From assembly GCA_937924405.1 (NCBI GenBank), contig CALDVW010000111.1, positions 1-36,109 on the forward strand: a stretch of DNA of 36,109 nucleotides. Reading direction: 5' to 3'. Shown here in pieces: positions 25,364-32,709 of the stretch. The translations under genes and the position numbers were made by a program. Source of the DNA: an uncultured Lysobacterales bacterium. Its GTDB lineage: Bacteria > Pseudomonadota > Gammaproteobacteria > Xanthomonadales > SZUA-36. Under the pieces are notes generated by a model. It did not search any database. It was given only the letters and a program-made list of their open reading frames with translations, and was not told the origin of the DNA. How positions within the stretch are numbered: position 1 is the stretch's first letter; each line of letters starts with the position of its first letter.

Positions 25364-26251
25364 ATGGACAGACGAGGTTTCCTAAAAACAACGCTGGTTG
25401 CTGGCACTGCCGCCTTGGCGGGCAATCAGGTACAGGCCCAGGAGACACGCAACCCGGAAGAATTTGTTGGAATTCTGGTCGATACGACACGCTGTATCGG
25501 CTGCCGGGCGTGCGAAGTCGCCTGTGGTGAGGAGCATGATCTGCTGGTCCCGGATGTCATTAATGACGGTGCGCTTGAGGCGCAAAGAACAACGAGTGAC
25601 AAGCAGTGGATGGTCGTTAACAAACACGAGACTGAAAAGGGCGACGTGTACGTCAAAAGACAGTGCATGCACTGTTACCAGGCCGCTTGCGCTACTGCCT
25701 GTCCCACGATAGCGATGGAGAAAACGAAAAAGGGGCCGGTCATCTGGGACGGAGGTAAATGCCTCGGTTGCCGCTTCTGCATGGTTTCCTGCCCCTTTGA
25801 CATGCCCAAGTTCGAGTACGGCTCATGGAACCCGAAACTGCAGAAATGCACGATGTGTTTCGAGCGCCTCCAGGCGGGGCAAAAACCAGCCTGCGTCAAG
25901 GCGTGTCCCACCGATACGCTCATATTCGGCACCCGTGCAGATAACCTGGAAATCGCCAGGCATCGCATTTACAGCCATCCGGATAAATACGTGCATCAAA
26001 TCTATGGGGAGCATGAAGTCGGCGGCACGGGATACATTTACCTGTCGGCCGTACCTTTTGACCAGATAGGGTTTAGAACGGATCTCGGTAACAAGCCTTA
26101 TCCTGAATACACAAAAGAATTCCTCTATGCGGTGCCCATGGTTCTGTTCGGTGTGCCGGCCTTCCTGTTGGGGCTTAACGCGCTTGCAGGCAGCAGCAAT
26201 TCCGCAGAGGGCGAAGCGTTTGATCCCGATCGGGAAGGGGGTGAGGGATGA
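25364..26251 (+). CDS. Tat-exported ferredoxin-like subunit with four [4Fe-4S] cluster motifs (HybA/DsrO type)
   Basis: 295 residues from the ATG at 25364, just after the cytochrome stop. A longer frame from 25277 overlaps the cytochrome gene and hides the Tat signal. Twin-arginine signal MDRRGFLKTTLVAGTAALAG. Four cluster motifs: Cys44/47/50/54, Cys101/104/109/113, Cys133/136/139/143 and Cys162/165/177/181. A C-terminal membrane helix (LYAVPMVLFGVPAFLLGLNA) anchors it, as in HybA. Such subunits pass electrons between a periplasmic redox partner and an NrfD/HybB quinone subunit. The stop overlaps the start of the HybB-like gene (ATGA), so the pair is translationally coupled. No catalytic molybdopterin or NiFe subunit is encoded nearby. 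Confidence 0.9.
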   Translation: MDRRGFLKTTLVAGTAALAGNQVQAQETRNPEEFVGILVDTTRCIGCRACEVACGEEHDLLVPDVINDGALEAQRTTSDKQWMVVNKHETEKGDVYVKRQCMHCYQAACATACPTIAMEKTKKGPVIWDGGKCLGCRFCMVSCPFDMPKFEYGSWNPKLQKCTMCFERLQAGQKPACVKACPTDTLIFGTRADNLEIARHRIYSHPDKYVHQIYGEHEVGGTGYIYLSAVPFDQIGFRTDLGNKPYPEYTKEFLYAVPMVLFGVPAFLLGLNALAGSSNSAEGEAFDPDREGGEG

Positions 26252-27441
26252 GCACCGCCGTCACCAGGGAAATGGGTCACTTCTTCCAGTTCCTGATCCA
26301 GGAGATGAAACCGCGCGGACCCTGGCTCACACCATTCAATATCATCTCGGTTCCGGTCATTCTGACCGGACTGGTCATCCTGTACTTCCGCTTCGTCTAT
26401 GGTCTCGGCGCCGTGACCAACCTGTCGCAGGATTTTCCCTGGGGCTTCTGGCTCGGTTTTGACGTGGTCACCGGAATTGCTCTTGCCGGTGGGGCTTATG
26501 TCATCACTTTCGTTGTCTATGTCATGAAAGTGGACAAGTATCAATCCATTGTTCGCGTCACCGTTCTGAACGCCTTGCTGGCCTACATTTTTTATGCCGG
26601 CGCTCTGCTGTTCGATCTCGGGCGGCCGTGGCACGCCTTTAATCCCTATATCGGCAATTCGTTCGGGTTCAGTTCGGTCATGTTCCTGATTTGCTGGCAC
26701 TTCATGCTGTACATGGTCGCTGCGTTCGTCGAATTTTCTCCGGTTATTGCGGAATGGGCGCACTGGGAAAAGGCACGCAAAATACTCAAGGGGCTGACCC
26801 TCGGTACGGTTATTTTCGGGATCACATTATCGATATTGCATCAATCGGGCCTTGGGGCGCTGTTTCTCATGGCCAAACCGAAAATCCATCCTTTGTGGTG
26901 GTCGGAATTCATTCCGATCCTGTTTTTCGTTTCCAGTATCTACGCGGGATTGGCCATGATCATTTTCGAAGGAACCATCAGTCACAGGGTATTCAAAAAC
27001 CTGATCGACCCTGACAGTCATCATGCGTTCGATGACATCATTTTCGGGCTGGCGAAGGGCGCGGCCATAACCATGTTTGTCTACTATTTCATGAAAGCCC
27101 TGTTATTCGTTCATGACAAACAGTGGGGCTTACTGGGCGACGGCTGGGGTTATTGGTATCTGCTGGAAGTGCTGGGCTTCGTGCTGGTTCCGGGCTTCAT
27201 GTTCGCCTTTGGCTTCCGCAACAGAAGTCTGAATATCGTCAAGCTTGCATCCATTCTGGCTCTGCTCGGCATTGTGCTCAACCGGCTCAATGTCTCCATT
27301 ATCAGTTTCAGGTGGTATGCCGATGTTCACTACTATCCGTCCTGGCAGGAGATCGTAGTGACGCTGATGATTATTTTCACTGAAATCTGGATATTCCGCT
27401 GGATTGTAACCCGCATGCCGGTGTTCAAACCCGCCCATTAA
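26248..27441 (+). CDS. HybB/NrfD-type membrane quinone-interacting subunit
   Basis: 397 residues, about ten membrane helices. PWGFWLGFDVVTGIALAGGA is the conserved early block of HybB/DsrP/Hme-type NrfD proteins, and FDLGRPWHAF and SILHQSGLGALFLMAKPKIH are further family landmarks. These proteins exchange electrons between a periplasmic iron-sulfur subunit and the quinone pool. The four-base overlap with the ferredoxin gene shows they form one complex. The Glu and His residues used for quinone and proton handling in relatives cannot be assigned by eye. Together with the upstream cytochrome it forms a DsrJOP- or Hme-like trio without a catalytic subunit. Confidence 0.88.
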   Translation: MSTAVTREMGHFFQFLIQEMKPRGPWLTPFNIISVPVILTGLVILYFRFVYGLGAVTNLSQDFPWGFWLGFDVVTGIALAGGAYVITFVVYVMKVDKYQSIVRVTVLNALLAYIFYAGALLFDLGRPWHAFNPYIGNSFGFSSVMFLICWHFMLYMVAAFVEFSPVIAEWAHWEKARKILKGLTLGTVIFGITLSILHQSGLGALFLMAKPKIHPLWWSEFIPILFFVSSIYAGLAMIIFEGTISHRVFKNLIDPDSHHAFDDIIFGLAKGAAITMFVYYFMKALLFVHDKQWGLLGDGWGYWYLLEVLGFVLVPGFMFAFGFRNRSLNIVKLASILALLGIVLNRLNVSIISFRWYADVHYYPSWQEIVVTLMIIFTEIWIFRWIVTRMPVFKPAH

Positions 27442-27459
27442 ACTAAAGAGACAACGGCT

Positions 27460-27597
27460 ATGAATTCATTTGTTTATGTAAATATCTTTGAAACAAAAGG
27501 TCTTGAGTACCTGTTGTTACTGTGTTTTTGGGTGCTGTTCATCTACCTGGTGCGCTATCTTTCAGCGCCAGTGAAAAACCGGAAGGATTGGCCTTGA
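27460..27597 (+). CDS. 45-residue single-helix membrane peptide
   Basis: A short frame beginning 18 bases after the HybB-like stop, preceded by AAAGAG eight bases before the ATG. It encodes MNSFVYVNIFETKGLEYLLL continuing LCFWVLFIYLVRYLSAPVKN and ending RKDWP: one membrane helix with a positively charged end, so N-out/C-in topology is likely. Small single-helix subunits are common in membrane redox complexes and in sensor kinase units. The position between the quinone subunit and the heme kinase suggests a structural or coupling part. No family recognised. Confidence 0.65.
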   Translation: MNSFVYVNIFETKGLEYLLLLCFWVLFIYLVRYLSAPVKNRKDWP

Positions 27598-27641
27598 AAG
27601 CACACTTGCGCAGGACACAATCGACCCGTTACGGGTGATCA

Positions 27642-29507
27642 ATGCTGACCAACAACATAGGCTTCAAACTGACCTTCGCAGTGGTGCTGACGGTTCTTGT
27701 TGCGATCAGCATTTTCGCCTACTTCAATATCCAGTCCGAGAGAAATAGCCTGCTCAGCGAGGTAGAGCGGCATGCCAATCAACTCAGCGAAGCAGTCAAG
27801 TCGGACACCGAGTACGACATGCTGCACAACGACAGGGAACGAATTCACGAGAGTATTCGCCGGATTGGCGGGCAAGAGAGCATTGACCGCATCCGCGTTT
27901 TCAATAAGTTGGGAGCAATTATCTACTCCTCGGACTCGGCCGAGATCGGCACAATGGTCGACAAGAAAGCGGAGAGCTGTTACCGCTGCCATTCTGCCGG
28001 CCAACCCCTGGAGCACCTGGAGCAGCAGGCGCGAACCCGGGTATTCCGGCCTCATCCGGACTCGCCGCGCCTGCTGGGGATCATCAACCCGATCTACAAT
28101 TCGCAATCGTGCTGGAGCGCGGCCTGCCATGCACACCCCAGGGCGCAGACCGTACTCGGAGTGCTTGATGTCACGATACCCCTTGCCGATGTCGACCGGA
28201 ATATCCGGCGCAGCGGGGTTGTAATCGCCATTTTTGCCGTCAGCGCCATCGTCATTCTGAGCTTTCTCGTTGGGTTCATGGTCCGCTGGTGGATCGGCCG
28301 TCCGGTTCAGGAACTGCTGACGGGAATGAGGCAGGTGGCTGGCGGAAATCTGGGGCACCGGGTTACGGTGAAGCGTGACGACGAGCTGGGAATGCTGGCC
28401 CAATCTTTCAATACCATGACCGATAAGCTGGCGGAGGCGCGACTGCAGCTTTTTCAATCAGATAAGCTCGCCTCGCTGGGAAGGCTGGCGGCTGGAGTGG
28501 CGCACGAAATCAACAATCCCCTGACTGCCGTTCTCACTTACAGCAGTTATCTTCAAAAACGATCTCAGGGACGATCCGAGATGCGGGATGACCTGGATGT
28601 TATCGTTTCCGAAACAATCCGCTGCCGGGAAATAGTCAAGAGCCTGTTGGATTTTGCCCGCCAGACCGTCCCGAAGAAGCGTAAGGCCGATATTAACGAG
28701 ATCATCGGCCGAGCCGCAACCGTGATAGAGAATCAGCTTTCGCTGGGGCGCGTGAAGCTGGCCATGGAGCTGGATACCGCGCTTCCCCAGGTAACAGTGG
28801 ATGCCAATCAAATACAGCAGGTCTTCATCAATTTGATGGTCAATGCTTCGGACGCCATCGGTGAAAGTAGCGGAACCATAAAAATCAGCAGCAGAGCGAT
28901 CAGGGTGGGCGCTGACGAAATCCTTCAGATAAAACGTGCACTCTGCCGCAAGCGGCACGATCTCGTTGACAGTGAGTTCAGGATCGATGACAAACCCGCC
29001 ATCAGCATGCGTTTCCGCAAAAACGGACAGACCGGGCTCATCCATATCAATCCCATGTACGGTTCGAATCAACACCAACTGGGTGAAATGCCGGCCCTCG
29101 GGGAGGGCATCGAGCTAATGTGTCCGGAATGCTCGGTTTCACTCATCGCCGAAGGCGAACTGTGCCCGGATTGCGGCGCACCAGTCTATGCCTTCGAGGT
29201 GCCCCTGAAAGGGATCGTTCGAGGTTGTCTGCAGCAAGGCTGCGGCTGGCGGCGCTGGGACCAGGTCGATTCCGCATGGAATGACGAATTCGTGGAAATC
29301 CGGGTGGAGGACGACGGCTGCGGCATTCCCAGGGCGCAAATCCCGAAGCTTTTTGAGCCGTTTGCGACGACAAAAGGCAATAAGGGTACCGGTCTTGGTC
29401 TGGCCGTTACCTGGGGCATTCTGGATAATCATAACGGAACGATCTCCGTGGAAAGCGAAGTTGGCAAAGGGACAACTTTTATCGTGCGATTACCGGTGGA
29501 CTCATGA
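27642..29507 (+). CDS. Heme-type sensor histidine kinase with zinc-ribbon-like insert in its ATPase domain
   Basis: 621 residues. A membrane helix (about 8-29), a periplasmic sensor (30-190), a second helix (192-214), HAMP (about 215-268), HisKA with phospho-acceptor His288 (AAGVAHEINNP), then a split HATPase. The sensor has Cys113-x2-Cys-His (CYRCH) and Cys157-x4-Cys-His (CWSAACH), typical of covalent c-type heme attachment. The N-box (INLMVNASDAIG, 396-407) is separated from the G1 box (VEDDGCGIP) by about 125 residues that include Cys494/497 and Cys508/511 (CPEC, CPDC) plus Cys529/Cys534. The G2 box is GTGLGLAVTWG. A redox or gas signal sensed in the periplasm would be passed to the response regulators. 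The stop overlaps the next regulator start (ATGA). Confidence 0.88.
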   Translation: MLTNNIGFKLTFAVVLTVLVAISIFAYFNIQSERNSLLSEVERHANQLSEAVKSDTEYDMLHNDRERIHESIRRIGGQESIDRIRVFNKLGAIIYSSDSAEIGTMVDKKAESCYRCHSAGQPLEHLEQQARTRVFRPHPDSPRLLGIINPIYNSQSCWSAACHAHPRAQTVLGVLDVTIPLADVDRNIRRSGVVIAIFAVSAIVILSFLVGFMVRWWIGRPVQELLTGMRQVAGGNLGHRVTVKRDDELGMLAQSFNTMTDKLAEARLQLFQSDKLASLGRLAAGVAHEINNPLTAVLTYSSYLQKRSQGRSEMRDDLDVIVSETIRCREIVKSLLDFARQTVPKKRKADINEIIGRAATVIENQLSLGRVKLAMELDTALPQVTVDANQIQQVFINLMVNASDAIGESSGTIKISSRAIRVGADEILQIKRALCRKRHDLVDSEFRIDDKPAISMRFRKNGQTGLIHINPMYGSNQHQLGEMPALGEGIELMCPECSVSLIAEGELCPDCGAPVYAFEVPLKGIVRGCLQQGCGWRRWDQVDSAWNDEFVEIRVEDDGCGIPRAQIPKLFEPFATTKGNKGTGLGLAVTWGILDNHNGTISVESEVGKGTTFIVRLPVDS

Positions 29508-30292
29508 GCCTGACGCGAGACATCCTGGTTGTCGATGACGAACTGTCGGTTACTCAGGCCGTGGTAAAGGTTTGTGGGGCGGAAGGGATGTCGGTGACCG
29601 CTGCGAATGACGCTTCCGAGGCGCTTCGTTATCTGGAGCGGTGCACATTTCGCCTGGTACTTTGCGACATCATGATGAGCGGGCTCGACGGCTTCGAATT
29701 GCTTGCAGAACTTGCCCGGAAAGGCATTCAGACGCCCGTCGTCATGATGACCGGATACTCCACCGTTGAAAATGCAGTCAGATCCCTGTCGGCAACCGGA
29801 GCGGTGGACTATATTTCGAAACCATTCACCGCTGATGAACTGTATGCAGTCATTCGTCGCAGCCTGCGTTGCAGCATGCTCATGGACGAGGCCGAAACAG
29901 CGGGCCTGAGGCTAAACAGGTGCATGAGCTACGTGCCCTGTCCCTCGCCCTATTACAGGCTCGGTTATATCAGTTGGGTCCTGATGGAAGACGAGGGGAC
30001 TGCCAGGATTGGGGTCAGCGACCTGTTTGTAAAGGCGGTAGAGGGAATCAGGGGATTCGAACTGTCGGCACCCGGCGAAATGCTTGCACAGGGAACCCCC
30101 TGTGCGGTTGCGACATCCCCTGACGGATCTGCGCACGAAATCATGTGCCCGATGGGTGGAAAAATTCTGGAGGTCAATGAAACAGCACAATCGTCCCCTT
30201 CACTGGTCGAGAAGGATCCCTATTTCAGAGGGTGGCTGTATCGGATTTTACCCTCGAATCCGGCAAGCAATTTGCAGTGGCTGAGTTCATGA
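29504..30292 (+). CDS. Soluble response regulator with degenerate GcvH-like domain
   Basis: 262 residues, translationally coupled to the kinase by an ATGA overlap, hence its most likely cognate partner. The receiver (about 5-122) has Asp11/Asp12, phospho-acceptor Asp55 (LCDIMM), Thr83 and Lys106. Unlike the two paralogues, it has no N-terminal membrane helix. The C-terminal part (about 150-255) keeps the GcvH-like pattern GTARIGVSDLFVKAVEGI and MCPMGGKILEVNE, but the lipoyl-Lys position is Gly208. No DNA-binding region is present. A CMSYVPCPSPYY stretch with two Cys lies between the domains. The output is presumably binding to another protein of the cluster; this is inference. Confidence 0.82.
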   Translation: MSLTRDILVVDDELSVTQAVVKVCGAEGMSVTAANDASEALRYLERCTFRLVLCDIMMSGLDGFELLAELARKGIQTPVVMMTGYSTVENAVRSLSATGAVDYISKPFTADELYAVIRRSLRCSMLMDEAETAGLRLNRCMSYVPCPSPYYRLGYISWVLMEDEGTARIGVSDLFVKAVEGIRGFELSAPGEMLAQGTPCAVATSPDGSAHEIMCPMGGKILEVNETAQSSPSLVEKDPYFRGWLYRILPSNPASNLQWLSS

Positions 30293-30335
30293 AACCCCGG
30301 GCAAGCCACCACCGATTTCACTTAAGGAGGTTGTT

Positions 30336-31499
30336 ATGAAGACAACTCTGCTAACAATAGTATTACCTGCACTGATCCTGTTCTTCTTTTTGAACCTGGC
30401 GGCCAGGGAAATGTTCCTGAGGCTGCAGGAGAAGAAAAAGCGGGCTGACCGTGAAGAAGCGCTGGCCGATAGCCTGCGGCTGGATTTTACCCGCGAATCG
30501 AAAACGCTCAGACGGGTGGAGGTGAAAGACCCGGTGGCGCGGATTCTCTGCGTGGATGATGAGGAAGTGATATTGAACAGCTTCCGCAAGATTCTCGTTT
30601 TGGACGGGTACAGCGTCGATACGGTTGAGACCGGGCAGGAAGCGCTAGGCCTGGTCCGGATGCACGACTACGATTTCGTATTTACCGACCTGAAGATGCC
30701 AGCCATGTCCGGGACCGACGTGGCCAAGTCAGTGAAGCATCTCAGGCCGGATATCGATGTGGTTATCATTACAGGATTCGCGACCGTGGAGTCCGCCGTG
30801 GAGTGCATGAAGCACGGGGTCATGGATTACGTGGAGAAGCCGTTTACCGAGGACGAGTTGAGGGTGTTCGTCAGGCATGCCCTGATAAAGCGCCGCGATC
30901 GGATCGAAAAACAGCTGAAACCGAAAGTTCACGTGGCCAGCCCGGCCGAGATCGAGCGCAGTGTGGAGGGGGAATTCTCGATCCCCGGCGGCGTCCTGAT
31001 CTCCTCCGGACACTGCTGGGCCAGCCTCGCTGAAGACGGTACTGCAAGAATTGGCCTGGATGACTTCGCCAAGAAGCTGCTGGGGAGTATCGACACGATA
31101 GATTTCCCGAACATCGGAATGAAGGTCAAGGCCGGTGAGCCCCTGTTCAGCGTCAACCAGGGTCATCGACGGGCCCGGTTTCATGCCCCGCTAAGTGGCA
31201 AGGTAGTGAAGGTCAACGAAGATTTAAAGGAAAACTGGGCGATGCTGGAAGAGACGCCTTTTGGGGAAAGCTGGGTCTGTGTTATCGAAGGTGATGACCT
31301 GGATACGGAACTGCCCCAACTGAAGATCGGGAAATCCGCAGTCGCCTTTATTCAGGAGGATATAGACCGCTTCCAGGAATTTGCAAAGCAAGCCAGCAAC
31401 CAGGAGGAATTCGATCCTGCGACGCTACGCATCGGTGCGATTGAAAGTCTGGACGACGCTGGTTGGGAGGCTTCCGTGAAGCAGTTTTTCGGGCGTTGA
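30336..31499 (+). CDS. Membrane-tethered response regulator with degenerate GcvH-like domain (copy 2)
   Basis: 387 residues, a clear paralogue of the protein opening the cluster, with the same order of parts: a membrane helix (5-23), coiled linker, receiver with Asp74/Asp75, Asp118, Thr147 and Lys168, then the GcvH-like domain (about 220-325). Receiver stretches such as HDYDFVFTDLKMP and SVKHLRPDIDV are nearly identical to copy 1, so the duplication is fairly recent or both are under strong constraint. The lipoyl-Lys position is His277 (QGHRRARFHAPLSGKV). AAGGAGG precedes the ATG. The gene ends the cluster, 22 bases before the convergent nagX stop. Confidence 0.83.
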   Translation: MKTTLLTIVLPALILFFFLNLAAREMFLRLQEKKKRADREEALADSLRLDFTRESKTLRRVEVKDPVARILCVDDEEVILNSFRKILVLDGYSVDTVETGQEALGLVRMHDYDFVFTDLKMPAMSGTDVAKSVKHLRPDIDVVIITGFATVESAVECMKHGVMDYVEKPFTEDELRVFVRHALIKRRDRIEKQLKPKVHVASPAEIERSVEGEFSIPGGVLISSGHCWASLAEDGTARIGLDDFAKKLLGSIDTIDFPNIGMKVKAGEPLFSVNQGHRRARFHAPLSGKVVKVNEDLKENWAMLEETPFGESWVCVIEGDDLDTELPQLKIGKSAVAFIQEDIDRFQEFAKQASNQEEFDPATLRIGAIESLDDAGWEASVKQFFGR

Positions 31500-31522
31500 G
31501 GCAGCCCTGTTGGCCGCGCCTC
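31498..31522. terminator. Weak hairpin between convergent genes
   Basis: GAGGC (31498-31502) pairs with GCCTC (31518-31522), with GCC/GGC inside the loop region. It lies exactly between two convergent stop codons. The following bases TATAATTT are a poor T-run, so function as a bidirectional terminator is only plausible. Confidence 0.3.
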
Positions 31523-32679
31523 TATAATTTGAGGAAATATCGCCTGGAATAAAGGAACCACATCAATGGGTAAAGCAGGCAAACGAACGCGAAGGCGAAC
31601 GCCAAAGATGCCGACCGGTTATCCGGCAGGATGCCACTGAATAAGCCGTAGCCCAGATTTCTGAACGAAATGATATCTTCGCCCGTAGGGATGAACGGGA
31701 TATCAAATGTAGCAAACGTCAGGCCGGAGATTATAAAAACGAGAAGTGCATTGGAGCCGTAAACTTTCACCGGGAAGAGCAGTTTGCCGGCCAGGTCATT
31801 CCTCACGAGCAGGGAGAAACCACCCAGCAATGCGAGCGCAACGCCACTGCTGAACAGGGCGAAGCTTCCGGTCCAGATTTGTTTGATGGGGGGGTAGAAC
31901 AGGCTGGCAGCGAGTCCCGCGGCCATTAAAGCTGCACCGGTGCTGACCTGGCGTACAGGAGTGAAGTTTTGTGGGGTCCGCAGGTACAGGCTGGCCAAGA
32001 TCGCTCCGATAAGCACATTGATGCTTGCTGAGAGTGTGGACAGCAGGCCTTCAGGGTCGTAGGTCACCGCGCCGTCGGTTCGCCCCCAGATCCAAAGATG
32101 ATTTACTCCGAATACTGCCCGGTCGATTACAGCGGGCCAGCTGCCCACCGAATCGAAACGGTTCGCGCCGTAACCCGGCACAGGCACAAAGGTCAGGAGC
32201 ATCCAGTAAGCGGTCAGCATAACGATGCCACAAACGGTCAGCAGGCCCAGGCGGGGGTTCCACTCGCCGGGTTGACCGGCCCGGTTCGCCGCCAGCAGCA
32301 AGCCGCCAACAAGCAGCCAGCACACGGCGATGCTTTGTAAAATGCCCGGTAACCGAACATTCTCCCAACTGAACGTCTGGAGCAGGTTAATCAACACACC
32401 GATTCCGATCAGCGCCAGTCCGCGAGTAAGAAAATGCGTGGCCAACCGGTGATAGGATTCACCGGCCAGAATTCGTTTGCTGAGGGATAGCGGAAGTGCA
32501 AAGCCGACGCAAAACAGAAAGCCCGGAAAAATCATGTCGGCCGGCACCAGGCCTTCCCATGGCGCATGCACCAGCCAACTGTAGTTCTGCTCCCACTGAC
32601 CCGGTGTGACGACCAGCAGCATGCCGATGACGCTCAAGCCGCGCAGCAGATCCAGTTCGTCAAGTCGGCGGGTATTCAA
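31522..32679 (-). CDS. nagX: Predicted NagX-type sugar acyltransferase / transporter membrane protein
   Basis: 385 residues with about ten membrane helices, of the DUF5009/heparan-alpha-glucosaminide acetyltransferase-like family. RLDELDLLRGLSVIGMLLV near the N-terminus is the family opening. In this version PADMIFPGFLFCVGFALPLS replaces the usual LxDxxFPxFLFxVG block and is readily recognised. In gammaproteobacterial chitin and N-acetylglucosamine loci this gene is called nagX. It was proposed to move N-acetylglucosamine or its oligomers across the inner membrane or to modify them; its biochemical role is not firmly settled. Last gene of the nag operon, 30 bases after nagA. Confidence 0.8.
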   Translation of the reverse strand: MNTRRLDELDLLRGLSVIGMLLVVTPGQWEQNYSWLVHAPWEGLVPADMIFPGFLFCVGFALPLSLSKRILAGESYHRLATHFLTRGLALIGIGVLINLLQTFSWENVRLPGILQSIAVCWLLVGGLLLAANRAGQPGEWNPRLGLLTVCGIVMLTAYWMLLTFVPVPGYGANRFDSVGSWPAVIDRAVFGVNHLWIWGRTDGAVTYDPEGLLSTLSASINVLIGAILASLYLRTPQNFTPVRQVSTGAALMAAGLAASLFYPPIKQIWTGSFALFSSGVALALLGGFSLLVRNDLAGKLLFPVKVYGSNALLVFIISGLTFATFDIPFIPTGEDIISFRNLGYGLFSGILPDNRSASLAFAFAFVCLLYPLMWFLYSRRYFLKL

Positions 32680-32709
32680 TGCTTAGCTTCTCCGCAACGT
32701 TTGCGAGGG

